NCBI RefSeq assembly: GCF_030817595.1 | Contig: NZ_JAUSZN010000001.1 | Location: 6,312,001 to 6,376,000, forward strand | Length of the DNA stretch: 64,000 nt | Origin: Neobacillus niacini | Lineage (GTDB): Bacteria; Bacillota; Bacilli; Bacillales; Cytobacillaceae | Reading direction: 5' to 3' | Shown here: piece after piece, positions 35,868 to 46,435 of the stretch | Layout: each line of letters opens with the position of its first letter | Numbering within the stretch: the stretch's first letter is position 1 | Position numbers and translations under genes: made by a program | The notes under the pieces: model-generated | Seen by the model: only the letters and a program-made list of their open reading frames with translations | The model's database searches: none | What the model was told of the DNA's origin: nothing

Positions 35868-36671
35868 ATGAATAGTGTAAAAATTATTATTGCGGGACCA
35901 CGTGGAAGGATGGGGAGTGAGGCTGTCAAGATGGTAACGAATACTGAACATTTTGAACTAGTTGCAGTAGTTGACCATAAACACGATGGTCACATGTTAA
36001 GTGACATAGATGGTTTCCATTCAATTAAGAATGTCCCAATTTACTCAACAATCGAAAAGACCCTGCAAAGCGTTGAGTGTGATGTATTAATTGACCTAAC
36101 TACACCTGAGGTAGGAATGCACCATGCCAGGACAGCGCTGCAATATAATGTGAGGCCAGTTGTAGGAACGACTGGGTTTACAAAAGCTGATTTAGAAGAG
36201 TTGGACAGGATATGTAAGGAAAAGAAGTTAGGTTGTATTATTGCTCCAAATTTTGCCCTTGGCGCGGTGTTAATGATGAAGTTCTCGCAAATGGCTGCAA
36301 AGTATTTTAATGATATCGAAATAATAGAACTTCATCATGATCAAAAATTGGATGCTCCATCAGGCACTGCTGTTAAAACTGCTGAAATGATGGCGGCTGT
36401 TAGGGAATTTAAAGAGCAGGGTCATCCTGATGAGAAAGAAACGATTAATGGAGCAAGGGGTGCAGAGTTTAACGGAATGCATATTCACTCCGTGAGACTC
36501 CCAGGACTAGTTGCACATCAACAGGTTTTATTTGGTTCAGATGGTCAAACATTATCGATTCGTCATGATTCCTATAATCGTGCTTCCTTTATGTCCGGTG
36601 TGAAGATAGCAGTAGAAACTGTAATGAAGCAAGATATTTTTGTTTATGGACTTGAAAATATTCTAGAATAG
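35868..36671 (+). CDS. dapB: 4-hydroxy-tetrahydrodipicolinate reductase
   Basis: NAD(P)H-dependent step of lysine, diaminopimelate and dipicolinate synthesis. The 267 residues show the nucleotide motif [15 protein letters not shown], the TTGFTKADL region, the catalytic signature [15 protein letters not shown] and [17 protein letters not shown]. No spacing to ypjD; 10 bases to mgsA. Confidence 0.97.
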   Translation: MNSVKIIIAGPRGRMGSEAVKMVTNTEHFELVAVVDHKHDGHMLSDIDGFHSIKNVPIYSTIEKTLQSVECDVLIDLTTPEVGMHHARTALQYNVRPVVGTTGFTKADLEELDRICKEKKLGCIIAPNFALGAVLMMKFSQMAAKYFNDIEIIELHHDQKLDAPSGTAVKTAEMMAAVREFKEQGHPDEKETINGARGAEFNGMHIHSVRLPGLVAHQQVLFGSDGQTLSIRHDSYNRASFMSGVKIAVETVMKQDIFVYGLENILE

Positions 36672-36681
36672 GAGCACTACA

Positions 36682-37101
36682 ATGAATATAGCTTTAATAG
36701 CACACGATAATAAAAAGAATGACCTTGTACAATTTGCAACTGCATATCAAACAATCTTTTCAAAACATACACTTTTTGCAACTGGAACTACTGGGATGAG
36801 AATCCAAGAGGCAACTGGATTACCTATTACAAGATTCCAGTCTGGCCCGCTTGGGGGAGATCAAGAAATAGGTGCGATGATTGCAAAAAATAAAATGGAT
36901 GCCATTTTCTTTTTTCGTGATCCGCTGACTGCTCAGCCGCATGAACCCGACGTAACAGCACTTGTTCGTTTATGTGACGTGTACTCTATTCCGCTTGCAA
37001 CAAATATGGGGACCGCTGAACTTTTGATAAGAGGTTTAGATGAAGGGTTCTTAGAGTGGAGAAATATTCTTCATAAAACCGGTGAAAGTGATGAGCGATA
37101 A
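36682..37101 (+). CDS. mgsA: Methylglyoxal synthase
   Basis: Converts dihydroxyacetone phosphate into methylglyoxal, a bypass that frees phosphate. The 139 residues have [23 protein letters not shown], the substrate-binding [12 protein letters not shown] and the active-site Asp region [15 protein letters not shown]. Its 3' end overlaps the bshB1 start by 11 bases. Confidence 0.96.
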   Translation: MNIALIAHDNKKNDLVQFATAYQTIFSKHTLFATGTTGMRIQEATGLPITRFQSGPLGGDQEIGAMIAKNKMDAIFFFRDPLTAQPHEPDVTALVRLCDVYSIPLATNMGTAELLIRGLDEGFLEWRNILHKTGESDER

Positions 37102-37801
37102 GTCCTTACATATACTAGCATTTGGTGCCCATGCTGATGATGTTGAAATTGGCATGGGAGGCAGTATTGCGAAACTTGCAGCAGATGGAAAAAGGATAGG
37201 AATTTGTGATTTAACAGACGCAGATTTATCTTCAAATGGAACCATCGAATTAAGGAAACTGGAAGCAAAGAAAGCGGCTGAAATATTGGGTGTGACAGAG
37301 AGATTATCACTGGGAATACCAGATAGAGGTCTCCTTCTTAAGGAGGAATTTATTAGAGAAATTGCTTCCGTCATTAGACGATACCAGCCGCAAATTGTCT
37401 TTGCTCCTTATTTTGAAGATAGACATCCTGATCACGGGAACTGTGCCCGCCTTGTAGAAGAGGCGGTCTTTTCTGCTGGGATAAGAAAGTATTTAACAAA
37501 AAGTGATGAAGAACCTCATAAGGTTTCAAGTGTATATTTCTATATGATAAATGGCTTTCATAAGCCAGACTTCACCTTCGATATCTCAGAGACAATGGAG
37601 CAAAAAATAGCTGCTTTAAGGGCCTATAAAAGCCAATTTGAACAAACAGAAAACAGTGTAGAAACACCACTTGTAAATGGTTATATAGAAACCGTAGAAG
37701 CAAGGGAAAGATTATTTGGTCAACAAGTTGGAGTAAAATTTGCAGAAGGTTTTAAATCAAAAGTGCCAATCCTCTTGTATCGTGACTTGATTGGAGATTA
37801 A
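37091..37801 (+). CDS. bshB1: Bacillithiol biosynthesis deacetylase BshB1
   Basis: Deacetylates GlcNAc-malate to GlcN-malate in bacillithiol synthesis. LmbE/PIG-L fold with zinc motif [13 protein letters not shown] (AHxDD) and [14 protein letters not shown]. 236 residues from ATG 37091, the usual length; GTG 37082 would add three. It overlaps the end of mgsA and is followed by bshA, making the pathway neighbours clear. Confidence 0.95.
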   Translation: MSDKSLHILAFGAHADDVEIGMGGSIAKLAADGKRIGICDLTDADLSSNGTIELRKLEAKKAAEILGVTERLSLGIPDRGLLLKEEFIREIASVIRRYQPQIVFAPYFEDRHPDHGNCARLVEEAVFSAGIRKYLTKSDEEPHKVSSVYFYMINGFHKPDFTFDISETMEQKIAALRAYKSQFEQTENSVETPLVNGYIETVEARERLFGQQVGVKFAEGFKSKVPILLYRDLIGD

Positions 37802-37803
37802 AA

Positions 37804-38931
37804 ATGAGGAAACTAAAAATAGGAATTACCTGTTATCCTACTGTTGGGGGATCAGGAGTCGTAGCGACAGAATTGGGAAAAATGCTGGCTGAGAAGGGAC
37901 ATGAAATCCATTTTATCTCATCCAGCATTCCTTTTAGACTTAATCGAATATATCATAATATTTTTTATCATCAAGTTGAAGTAAATCAATACTCTGTTTT
38001 TCAATATCCACCCTATGACATTGCTTTAGCTAGTAAAATGGCAGAGGTTGCAAACAGGGAGAAATTAGACATTCTTCATGTTCACTATGCGATTCCGCAT
38101 GCCGTTTGTGCGATATTGGCAAAACAAATGTCCAACGTGGATGTAAAGATTGTCACCACCCTTCATGGGACAGACATCACGGTATTAGGCTATGATCCAT
38201 CGCTAACCGAAGCCATCAAATTTGGCATCGAAAAATCAGATGTTGTAACAGCAGTTTCGAGGTCATTAATCGAGCAGACTCATGAACTAATTCAGCCAGA
38301 TAAACAAATCGAAACCGTTTATAATTTTATTGACGAAAGAATTTATCAAAAAAGAGATGCAAATCATTTAAAGAAAGAATTTGGGATTAAAGATAATGAA
38401 AAGGTTGTTATCCATGTTTCGAATTTCCGACCTGTTAAACGAGTTCAGGATGTTGTAAAGACATTTGCCAAAATTTCAGCAGCAATGCCGGCTAGATTGC
38501 TGCTAGTAGGGGATGGTCCTGAAATGACACCAGTCTGCAGGTTAGTAAAAAAATTAGGTTTAACGGATAAAGTCCACCTGCTCGGAAAACAGGAAAATCT
38601 TGATGAATTGTATTCAATCAGTGACCTAAAGTTATTATTATCAGAAAAAGAAAGCTTTGGGCTGGTAGCTCTTGAGGCAATGGCCTGCGGTGTACCTTGT
38701 ATTGGAACGAATGTTGGCGGAATGCCTGAAGTCATTCAGCATGGAGAGACAGGATACATCTGTCAATTAGGAGATATTGAAGATATCTCTACGAAGGCGA
38801 TAAAAATATTAAATGACCCACATTTACATCAGCAATTTGCTGCTAACGGAATTGCGGTGGTTAACACAAAATTTAGAGCCGACCAAATTGTCGGACAATA
38901 TGAGCAATTATATTTTAAGCTCTTAAATTAA
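37804..38931 (+). CDS. bshA: L-malate glycosyltransferase BshA
   Basis: First step of bacillithiol synthesis: joins UDP-GlcNAc with L-malate. A 375-residue GT4 glycosyltransferase: [19 protein letters not shown] at the N-terminus, [20 protein letters not shown], and the C-terminal donor site [20 protein letters not shown]. It starts 2 bases after bshB1. BshC, the last enzyme, is not in the window. Confidence 0.96.
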   Translation: MRKLKIGITCYPTVGGSGVVATELGKMLAEKGHEIHFISSSIPFRLNRIYHNIFYHQVEVNQYSVFQYPPYDIALASKMAEVANREKLDILHVHYAIPHAVCAILAKQMSNVDVKIVTTLHGTDITVLGYDPSLTEAIKFGIEKSDVVTAVSRSLIEQTHELIQPDKQIETVYNFIDERIYQKRDANHLKKEFGIKDNEKVVIHVSNFRPVKRVQDVVKTFAKISAAMPARLLLVGDGPEMTPVCRLVKKLGLTDKVHLLGKQENLDELYSISDLKLLLSEKESFGLVALEAMACGVPCIGTNVGGMPEVIQHGETGYICQLGDIEDISTKAIKILNDPHLHQQFAANGIAVVNTKFRADQIVGQYEQLYFKLLN

Positions 38932-38942
38932 GGGTGATTAGA

Positions 38943-40142
38943 ATGAAAGAGTCTTTTATAGCAGCGGTACCAGTTTTAAGAAAACTGGAGAACGCCGGGT
39001 TTGAAGCTTATTTTGTCGGGGGTTCTGTGAGAGATTTCCTTTTAAATAAGGAGATAAATGACGTGGATATTGCTACATCAGCAACCCCTGAGGAAGTAAA
39101 GCAAATATTTTCAAAAACTGTGGATATAGGGATTGAGCATGGAACTGTATTAGTTCTTTTTCAAGATCATTCATATGAAATCACCACATTTCGCAGTGAA
39201 GCAGAATATGAGGATTTCCGCAGACCAAAAGAAGTCGCATTTATTAGAAATCTAACGGAGGACCTGCAGCGTAGAGATTTCACTATGAATGCCATTGCTA
39301 TGGATAAAGACGGAAATCTTATTGACCCGTTTAACGGTGAAAATTCGATTAAGAACCAAATCATTCGAACAGTCGGAAAAGCAGTTGAGCGATTTCAAGA
39401 GGATGCTTTAAGAATGATGCGTGCTGTGCGTTTTGTCAGTCAGTTATCCTTTAAAATTGAAAAGGAAACGCTAGATGCACTGATTAGCTTGGTACATTTA
39501 CTCGAGAATATAGCGGTTGAGCGAAAACAAGCTGAGTTCGATAAATTACTTTGTGGTGTAGATCGGAAACAGGCATTAGAACTAATACTTCAAACGAATA
39601 TTTATTCCTATTTACCAGGTTTATCAAACAAAGAAGACAACATTAAATTAATGTTTGAGTACAAGCTGGAAAAATTAAACCGACGTGAAATGTGGTCATT
39701 GTTAATTTACTGTCTGAAAATTGAAAAGAAAGGTATAGAGGAATTTCTCAGAGGCTGGCGAATCCCATTAAAGGAAATCAGGGAAATTCAGCTAATTCTT
39801 CATTACTTATATCAGAGATTCGAGACAAGCTGGTCCATGTATGATTTATATACTGCTGGCAAAGAAGTTTTTGTTTCTTCAGAAACTCTCTACCTTGTTA
39901 TAAAGGGTATTGAAGATCAAAATACGATTCCGCACTATTTACACTTGTACGAAGGACTGCCAATTAAAAAGCGATCAGAAATGGACGTGACAGGTAATGA
40001 CTTGATGGGTTGGTTTAACAAACCCGGCGGACCATGGGTCAAGGAGCTCTTGTTTAAGGTTGAGCAAGCTATTATAGCTGGTAAAATAGTAAATAATAAA
40101 AAAATCATAAAGGAGTGGCTGATGGAGTGCAATCACAACTGA
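38943..40142 (+). CDS. cca: CCA-adding tRNA nucleotidyltransferase
   Basis: Adds or repairs the 3' CCA of tRNAs. The 399-residue class II enzyme has the head motif YFVGGSVRDFLLNKEINDVDIAT with the DxD metal ligands, RRDFTMNAIAM, and EDALRMMRAVRFVSQL. ATG 38943 follows AGGGTGATTAGA; GTG 38934 is inside the ribosome site. The end overlaps birA by 16 bases. Confidence 0.95.
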   Translation: MKESFIAAVPVLRKLENAGFEAYFVGGSVRDFLLNKEINDVDIATSATPEEVKQIFSKTVDIGIEHGTVLVLFQDHSYEITTFRSEAEYEDFRRPKEVAFIRNLTEDLQRRDFTMNAIAMDKDGNLIDPFNGENSIKNQIIRTVGKAVERFQEDALRMMRAVRFVSQLSFKIEKETLDALISLVHLLENIAVERKQAEFDKLLCGVDRKQALELILQTNIYSYLPGLSNKEDNIKLMFEYKLEKLNRREMWSLLIYCLKIEKKGIEEFLRGWRIPLKEIREIQLILHYLYQRFETSWSMYDLYTAGKEVFVSSETLYLVIKGIEDQNTIPHYLHLYEGLPIKKRSEMDVTGNDLMGWFNKPGGPWVKELLFKVEQAIIAGKIVNNKKIIKEWLMECNHN

Positions 40143-41104
40143 GGAAAGACTTGCTTGATGCCTTCACAAATGCCGGAGAAGCCTACTTATCAGGGCAGCG
40201 GATTGCAGAATTAATTGGCTGCTCTAGGACGGCTGTCTGGAAACATATTGAAGAGCTTCGCAAAGAAGGTTTTGAATTAGAAGCTGTACGACGAAAAGGA
40301 TACCGGATTGTGAGAACAACCGAAAAGATAACTGCTGATGAATTAAGACTTGGACTAAAAACAAATTTCATCGGTAAAAACGTTCATTATGAGGAAAGCG
40401 TTGAATCCACTCAAAAAATAGCACACCGATTAGCATATGATAATGCACCTGAAGGTACAGTTATTATCGCAGAAGAACAGGTATCAGGGCGTGGTAGAAT
40501 GGATCGAAAATGGCACTCACCAAAGTATACGGGTGTTTGGATGAGTATAATTCTCAGGCCAAATATCCCACTGCCAAAGGCTCCTCAATTAACCCTGTTA
40601 GCAGCGGTAGCAATTGTCCAAGCAATTGAAGACCTTACCGATTTACTGCCGGAAATAAAATGGCCAAATGACATCCTCATAAGAGGGAAAAAGGTAACAG
40701 GTATACTAACAGAACTTGAAGCAGAAGCAGATCGTATCAATTCAGTCATTATCGGAATCGGAATGAATGTTAATCAAACAATAGAAGATTTCCCTAGTGA
40801 GCTGCAGGAGATAGCCACCTCACTGTTCCTTGAAAAAGGCGAAAAAGTATCCCGATCTCACCTAATCAAGGGTATCTTTATGAACCTGGAAAAATTGTAT
40901 CTCCTATATTTAGAAGAAGGTTTTCTTCCCATAAAGCTTCTATGGGAAGGTTATGCCATAAGTATTGGCAAAAAAATAACAGCCCGTACCTTATCTAATT
41001 CTATTACCGGTACCGCACAAGGTATTACAGATGATGGAGTTTTAATAATGGTAGACGACCATGGCAAAACACACCACGTTTACTCCGCGGATATAGAACT
41101 ATAA
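40127..41104 (+). CDS. birA: Biotin-protein ligase and biotin operon repressor BirA
   Basis: Attaches biotin to acetyl-CoA carboxylase and represses biotin genes. An N-terminal winged helix (GQRIAELIGCSRTAVWKHI) precedes the ligase domain with GRGRMDRKWHSP, KWPNDI and a C-terminal SH3-like domain. GTG 40127 gives MQSQLRKDLLDAF and 325 residues, like B. subtilis; GTG 40115 adds four residues inside the ribosome site (AAGGAG). It overlaps cca. Confidence 0.94.
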   Translation: MQSQLRKDLLDAFTNAGEAYLSGQRIAELIGCSRTAVWKHIEELRKEGFELEAVRRKGYRIVRTTEKITADELRLGLKTNFIGKNVHYEESVESTQKIAHRLAYDNAPEGTVIIAEEQVSGRGRMDRKWHSPKYTGVWMSIILRPNIPLPKAPQLTLLAAVAIVQAIEDLTDLLPEIKWPNDILIRGKKVTGILTELEAEADRINSVIIGIGMNVNQTIEDFPSELQEIATSLFLEKGEKVSRSHLIKGIFMNLEKLYLLYLEEGFLPIKLLWEGYAISIGKKITARTLSNSITGTAQGITDDGVLIMVDDHGKTHHVYSADIEL

Positions 41105-41134
41105 TGATAGCGGTTTATAGATGAAAAGAAAATC

Positions 41135-41163
41135 TTGCGGTTTTCTGAATTTTTTCTTATAAT
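41135..41163 (+). promoter_or_regulatory. SigA promoter of panBCD
   Basis: TTGCGG (41135-41140), exactly 17 bases, TATAAT (41158-41163). Transcription should start near 41170 and gives a leader of about 190 nt. Confidence 0.75.
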
Positions 41164-41169
41164 TCAAAT

Positions 41170-41320
41170 AATGGGCGGTATCCTTGAGAGCTGCACCTGA
41201 AACTGCTTTTTACAATTAAAAAAGGTTTCTGCCTAGATCCGTAATACGGACCGGGACAGAGGGATAGAACAAGTAAAAGAGCACCAAGATCCTCTGCCTT
41301 CAGATGGATCTTTTTATTTG
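41170..41320 (+). promoter_or_regulatory. panB leader RNA: terminator/antiterminator switch (possible pan motif)
   Basis: A terminator stem AAGATCC-TCTG / CAGA-T-GGATCTT (41286-41312, loop CCTT) is followed by TTTATTT. The part ATCCTCTG (41289-41296) can alternatively pair with CAGAGGGAT (41257-41265), which would destroy the terminator. Upstream, TCTGCC...GG-A-CAGA around the small hairpin TCCGTAATACGGA (41238-41250) could in turn hold CAGAGG. A further hairpin GAAAC...TTTTT/AAAAA...GTTTC covers 41199-41230. The arrangement is that of a riboswitch or attenuator. The pan RNA motif is known from panBCD leaders in Bacillota, but I cannot confirm its consensus here. Confidence 0.6.
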
Positions 41321-41363
41321 CTCTTTTTTAGCCCCTCTTCCTACTAAAAAGGAGGGAATGTTG

Positions 41364-42200
41364 GTGAAGCAAAGTACAGATTTCTTGAAAATGAAAGAAA
41401 GCAAGGAAAAAATCGTCATGCTTACTGCTTATGATTACCCGTCTGCGAAACAGGCCGAGCAAGCAGAGGTGGATATAATTTTAGTTGGAGACTCTCTCGG
41501 TATGGTGGTACTTGGATACGACTCTACAGTACCAGTGACGATGGAAGACATGATTCATCATACAAAAGCAGTGAAAAGAGGAGCTAAAAACACGTTTATT
41601 GTTGTTGATATGCCGTTTTTAAGCTATCATTTATCCGTTCGGGATACTTTACTGAACGCCGGCCGATTAATTCAAGAGACGGGTGCTCACGCTGTAAAGT
41701 TAGAGGGAGCGGATGAAGTAATTGACCAAATTGCAGCTCTTACAAAGGCTGGTATTCCAGTTTGCGGCCATCTTGGATTAACCCCGCAGTCTGTTGGTGT
41801 ATTGGGCGGTTATAAAGTTCAAGGAAAAGATGCTAAAGATGCAATGAAATTGCTGCATGACGCAAAAAAATGTGAGGAAGCGGGGGCATTCGCTATTGTA
41901 CTAGAATGTGTGCCAAAGCAGCTTGCTGAGGAAGTAGCTAAGAATGTAACCATTCCTATAATCGGTATTGGTGCAGGGGTGGATGTAGACGGACAGGTAC
42001 TCGTCTATCACGATATCTTAGGGTATGGTGTGGAGAGGGTGCCTAAGTTTGTAAAGCAATATTACTCCCTAAATCCATTTATTATTGAATCCATTCAATC
42101 CTACGTAAAAGAAGTAAAGTCGGAGCAATTTCCAGAGGATAGGCACTCTTATACAATGAAAGAGAGAGAGCTCAGCGGGCTTTACGGAGGATTAAAATGA
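41364..42200 (+). CDS. panB: 3-methyl-2-oxobutanoate hydroxymethyltransferase
   Basis: Makes ketopantoate from ketoisovalerate and methylene-THF. The 278 residues have [59 protein letters not shown] and the catalytic [13 protein letters not shown] region. Of the in-frame starts ATG 41358, TTG 41361 and GTG 41364, only GTG is at a proper distance (7) from GGAGGG, and it gives [10 protein letters not shown] like relatives. panC overlaps by 4 bases. Confidence 0.95.
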   Translation: MKQSTDFLKMKESKEKIVMLTAYDYPSAKQAEQAEVDIILVGDSLGMVVLGYDSTVPVTMEDMIHHTKAVKRGAKNTFIVVDMPFLSYHLSVRDTLLNAGRLIQETGAHAVKLEGADEVIDQIAALTKAGIPVCGHLGLTPQSVGVLGGYKVQGKDAKDAMKLLHDAKKCEEAGAFAIVLECVPKQLAEEVAKNVTIPIIGIGAGVDVDGQVLVYHDILGYGVERVPKFVKQYYSLNPFIIESIQSYVKEVKSEQFPEDRHSYTMKERELSGLYGGLK

Positions 42201-43066
42201 GAGTCGTTACCACAATACAAGATATGCAAACTAAAATAATAAAACTGAAATCTCAATCCAAATCAATCGGATTTGTGCCAACCATGGGGTTTTTACATGA
42301 GGGTCATTTAACTTTATTAAAAAGAGCAAGAGAAGAAAATGACATTGTGGTGTTGAGTATCTTTGTAAATCCATTGCAATTTGGTCCGACAGAGGATTTT
42401 TCAACCTACCCTAGAGATTTTGAGAGAGATCGATCCTTGGCAGAATGCGAAGGAGTAGACTTCCTTTTTTATCCTTCAGTAGAGGAAATGTATCCGCATT
42501 CTTCATCAGTTAGAGTGATCGTTCAGGAACGTACAGAGGTTTTATGCGGGAAATCTAGACCTGGCCATTTTGATGGTGTTGCTACTGTTTTAACAAAGCT
42601 TTTTAATATTGTGCTGCCCACAAGAGCTTATTTTGGCAAGAAGGATGCCCAACAAGTGGCTGTTGTAGACGGACTAATTACGGATTTCAACTTTCCGATA
42701 CAATTAATTCCTGTAGATATTGTTCGTGAAGAAGATGGCCTTGCGAAAAGCTCACGCAACGTTAATTTATTGCCCGATGAGAGACGTCAAGCTGCAACTC
42801 TATATAAAAGCTTAGCCGCAGCTAAGGAGATCATAGAGGCTGGGGAACGGAACCCTCGGACAATAAAGAATTTAATTTCAAACATGATTACTTCAGAAAC
42901 CGATGGACAAATTGATTATGCAGAAATCTATTCGTATCCTCAGTTAAAAGCATTGGACAATCTAGAGGGTACCTGTATCATTGCGATTGCAGTTAAATTT
43001 TCAAAAGTTCGCTTAATAGATAACATCATCCTAGAGGTCAGCAAGGAAATTGGGGGAGTAAAATAA
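42197..43066 (+). CDS. panC: Pantothenate synthetase
   Basis: ATP-dependent condensation of pantoate with beta-alanine. The 289 residues have [16 protein letters not shown] (HxGH ATP motif), [33 protein letters not shown] and the KSSRNVNL loop. ATGA overlap with panB and TAATG overlap with panD. Confidence 0.97.
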   Translation: MRVVTTIQDMQTKIIKLKSQSKSIGFVPTMGFLHEGHLTLLKRAREENDIVVLSIFVNPLQFGPTEDFSTYPRDFERDRSLAECEGVDFLFYPSVEEMYPHSSSVRVIVQERTEVLCGKSRPGHFDGVATVLTKLFNIVLPTRAYFGKKDAQQVAVVDGLITDFNFPIQLIPVDIVREEDGLAKSSRNVNLLPDERRQAATLYKSLAAAKEIIEAGERNPRTIKNLISNMITSETDGQIDYAEIYSYPQLKALDNLEGTCIIAIAVKFSKVRLIDNIILEVSKEIGGVK

Positions 43067-43449
43067 TGTTTCGCCATATGATGAATGGAAAAATCCACCG
43101 TGCTACGGTAACGGAAGCTAATCTAAATTATGTTGGCAGTATTACGATAGATGAAGATTTACTAGATGCTGTTGGTATGGTTGCAAATGAAAAGGTTCAA
43201 ATTGTTAATAACAATAATGGTGCCAGACTTGAAACATATATTATCCCAGGTGAGAGAGGCAGTGGTGTCATTTGTTTAAATGGTGCTGCAGCACGGCTTG
43301 TGCAAAAAGGGGATATTGTGATTATCATCTCCTATTGCTTAGTAGCTGATGAAAAAGTCCAAAGCCATCAGCCTAAGGTTGCCATTATGGATGAACATAA
43401 CAGAATAAAAGAACTAATTTATGCTGAACCAGCATTAACGATTATGTAA
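43066..43449 (+). CDS. panD: Aspartate 1-decarboxylase proenzyme
   Basis: Produces beta-alanine. Self-cleaves between Gly24 and Ser25 (YVGSITID) to create the pyruvoyl group. 127 residues, with the conserved [19 protein letters not shown] and [12 protein letters not shown]. Last gene of the panBCD operon, overlapping the panC stop by one base; a terminator follows in 3 bases. Confidence 0.97.
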   Translation: MFRHMMNGKIHRATVTEANLNYVGSITIDEDLLDAVGMVANEKVQIVNNNNGARLETYIIPGERGSGVICLNGAAARLVQKGDIVIIISYCLVADEKVQSHQPKVAIMDEHNRIKELIYAEPALTIM

Positions 43450-43451
43450 TG

Positions 43452-43477
43452 AAATCCCCGTTAGGCGGGGATTTTTT
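43452..43477 (+). terminator. Terminator of panBCD
   Basis: AAATCCCCG, loop TTAGG, CGGGGATTT with a run of six T residues. Confidence 0.93.
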
Positions 43478-43577
43478 CTTTTTTTATGATAATTTTATAT
43501 ACTATAACGTAAGGTTTTCTTTTTCTTTTAGCTTTTTTGTGATACCGTTTTAATGAAGGTTTGAGGTGTTATATAGA

Positions 43578-46388
43578 ATGATAAATAAATTTGTTGTGGT
43601 GGATTTAGAAACTACAGGAAATAACCCTAAAAAAGGGGATAAAATAATCCAATTTGCTGCTGTGGTCATTGAAGACGGGAAAATCACGGAAAGCTTCTCA
43701 TCATTAGTCAATCCCCAAAGGCCAATCCCAGCTTTTATTGAAGAATTAACAGGCTTAGAGGATAACATGGTAAAAGATGCACCATTATTTACAGAAATAG
43801 CCCCAAAGGTTAACTCCTTATTAGAAGGTGCTTATTTCGTTGCTCATAATGTTTTATTTGATTTGTCCTTTTTGCAGGAAGAATTAATTCAAGCAGGATT
43901 TGAAGGCTTCTATGGGTCAGTCTTAGATACAGTTGAAATGGCGAGGATCATATTCCCTACTGCAGATGGCTATAAGTTGTCAGACCTGGCGGTTAGAGAG
44001 GACTTGCAACATGATCGCCCTCACCAGGCTGATAGTGATGCTCAAGTAACGGCAGAGCTTTTTCTAATTCTTGTAAATCGGTTATCTCAATTACCTGAAT
44101 TGACTCTGCGTCAGCTTTCGCAGCTTTCAGGAGGGCTAAAAAGTGATTTGCAACAATTGATAGATGAAATTATTTTAGAATTAGACCAGACAAGTGTGAG
44201 TTGGCAGGAATCGCTTGAAATATGCAACCATACTTTTGCATTGAAAAAACCTCTCAGCATTTCAGTGTTAACAAACAGGCAGTATCAGGAAGATGACCAA
44301 TATCCATCCAGTGAAGATGAAAAAGTCGTAATGGTAAAAAAGGCTTTTACTAACTTCGAAAAGAGAATAGGTCAATTTCAAATGATGGACGGGGTTTACC
44401 GTAGTTTCCATTCAGGGAAACATACTCTGATAGAGGCTGGAACCGGTGTTGGAAAATCTCTAGGATACCTGCTTCCGGTTGCATATATCTCAAAACAGCA
44501 TAAACAGCCAATTGTAGTGAGCACACATACGATTCAGCTTCAAGAGCAAATTATTTACAAAGAAATTCCTTTATTAGCAAAAATCCTTCCTTTTGAAATA
44601 AAGTGCGTTTTGTTAAAAGGGAGAAATCATTATATTAGCTTGGAGAAATTTGCACTGTCCTTGTTAGAGGAAAATGACAATTACGATACCACGTTAACTA
44701 AAATGCAAATTCTCGTTTGGCTGACAGAAACCAATACAGGCGATCGAGATGAGTTAAATCTCTCAAGCGGAGGAAATATTTTTTGGAATAAAATTAAAAA
44801 TGAACAAACCGTTTTTTCGATGAATAAAACTTGGCAGGAGAAAGATTTTTATTTACGGGCCCAAAGCGAAGCACAGAATGCGGACATCATTATTACCAAT
44901 CATTCACTGCTATTAAGCAATCTTTCATCGGAAACATCCATATTGCCTAATTTTGATTATGCTGTCATTGACGAAGGACATCATTTCGAGAAGGTGGCAA
45001 GTCAATACTTTGGCCGTTCATTAGACTACTTAACAACTCGTCTGCTTCTAAATCAATTTGGGCAATATGAGCAACGCATGCTTTTTTATGAGCTCGAAAT
45101 GATCCTTGATTCTTTAAAAACTGCCAGGGAAGAAGTACTAGAGACAGGAAAAATAAATCAACTTGCCGCTGATCTTTCCTATGAGATGGATGAGTTTTTT
45201 AAACTGACAGCCCTTTATGCAAAAACAAATTCTGCAGAAAGAAGGGGCATAAACCGAGCGAAGGTACGTTTCACAAATAACGATGGTGGTAAAGAAAGAA
45301 ATGCGCTTGTCCATAGTGCCGAGCGTTTCGCCTTCCTTTTGAAAGACCTCCAAACAGCGATAACACATCGTTTAGAGCTGATAAAGAAAAGTAATGGGGC
45401 ACTAACGAGTAAGCAAAAAGGAAAACTGGAGGAAATTATATCCTTTAGAAATGAACTAGAAGAGCTGAGATTGACCGTGCAAGATTGCTTTATTAAAAAG
45501 TCCGACGATGTTAAGTGGATAGAAATAGACTTCCGTTCACAACAGAATGTAACGACCTTCTATGCCCAGCCTGCATTTGTATCAGCTTCGCTAAAAGAGA
45601 GGTTTTTTAACATTAAAAGGGGAGTTGTGTTAACTTCGGCCACTCTAACTGTTAATCATTCATTTGATTACGTTATAAACGAAATCGGACTTGAGAAAGA
45701 CAATACTTTGACAATGGTCATCCCGTCTCCTTTCGATTATAAAAATCAGGTTCAGCTTTTAATTCCTGAGGATTTGCCAGAAGTAAATGCAACAAGTCTA
45801 GAAGATTACGTGATTGCGATTACCGAGCATATTATAACAATTGCTGAAGCAACAAAAGGAAGAATGTTGATTCTCTTCACGGCTCACGACATGTTAAAGA
45901 AAACCTATGAGCTTATTAAAGAAAGTGGATTCCTCAATGACTTTGCGATGATTGCTCAAGGGATTACCAGTGGCAGCCGATCAAGGCTAACTAGGAATTT
46001 CCAAAGGTATGATAAAGCCATATTGCTGGGAACAAGTAGCTTCTGGGAAGGTGTAGATATCCCTGGAGAGGATTTATCCTGCTTGGTAATTGTCAGATTG
46101 CCATTTAGTCCGCCTGACGAACCCCTGACAGAAGCAAAGTGTCAAGTAATCAAACAAAGGGGTGGTAATGCCTTTACGGAGTATTCATTACCAGAAGCGA
46201 TTCTCAGATTTAAACAGGGCTTTGGACGTTTAATTCGTACTGAAAAAGATCGTGGAATTATGTTGGTTTTTGATAAGAGGATTACTACCACGAAATACGG
46301 TAAGGCTTTTCTAAAATCTATACCAGATGTACCGATGAAAAAGGGAAATATCGATGAGTTGGTTGAAATAATATACAAATGGTTATAA
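43578..46388 (+). CDS. dinG: DinG-type helicase with N-terminal 3'-5' exonuclease
   Basis: A 936-residue fusion. The N-terminal DEDDh exonuclease (VVDLETTGNNPKKG, FVAHNVLFDLSFLQ, HQADSDAQVTAELF) is followed by a DinG/XPD-type superfamily 2 helicase: Walker A IEAGTGVGKSLGYLLP, DEGHHFE, and late motifs TSATLT and FWEGVDIPGEDLS, QGFGRLIRT. The cysteine set for an iron-sulfur cluster seen in E. coli DinG is not evident, as usual in Bacillus. ATG 43578 eight bases after GAGGTG; GTG 43566 is within it. No clear LexA box in the 100 bases upstream. Confidence 0.94.
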   Translation: MINKFVVVDLETTGNNPKKGDKIIQFAAVVIEDGKITESFSSLVNPQRPIPAFIEELTGLEDNMVKDAPLFTEIAPKVNSLLEGAYFVAHNVLFDLSFLQEELIQAGFEGFYGSVLDTVEMARIIFPTADGYKLSDLAVREDLQHDRPHQADSDAQVTAELFLILVNRLSQLPELTLRQLSQLSGGLKSDLQQLIDEIILELDQTSVSWQESLEICNHTFALKKPLSISVLTNRQYQEDDQYPSSEDEKVVMVKKAFTNFEKRIGQFQMMDGVYRSFHSGKHTLIEAGTGVGKSLGYLLPVAYISKQHKQPIVVSTHTIQLQEQIIYKEIPLLAKILPFEIKCVLLKGRNHYISLEKFALSLLEENDNYDTTLTKMQILVWLTETNTGDRDELNLSSGGNIFWNKIKNEQTVFSMNKTWQEKDFYLRAQSEAQNADIIITNHSLLLSNLSSETSILPNFDYAVIDEGHHFEKVASQYFGRSLDYLTTRLLLNQFGQYEQRMLFYELEMILDSLKTAREEVLETGKINQLAADLSYEMDEFFKLTALYAKTNSAERRGINRAKVRFTNNDGGKERNALVHSAERFAFLLKDLQTAITHRLELIKKSNGALTSKQKGKLEEIISFRNELEELRLTVQDCFIKKSDDVKWIEIDFRSQQNVTTFYAQPAFVSASLKERFFNIKRGVVLTSATLTVNHSFDYVINEIGLEKDNTLTMVIPSPFDYKNQVQLLIPEDLPEVNATSLEDYVIAITEHIITIAEATKGRMLILFTAHDMLKKTYELIKESGFLNDFAMIAQGITSGSRSRLTRNFQRYDKAILLGTSSFWEGVDIPGEDLSCLVIVRLPFSPPDEPLTEAKCQVIKQRGGNAFTEYSLPEAILRFKQGFGRLIRTEKDRGIMLVFDKRITTTKYGKAFLKSIPDVPMKKGNIDELVEIIYKWL

Positions 46389-46435
46389 TGAAATTTGGAA
46401 AAATTACACATCCTAATAATATGGGAGGTATGTGT

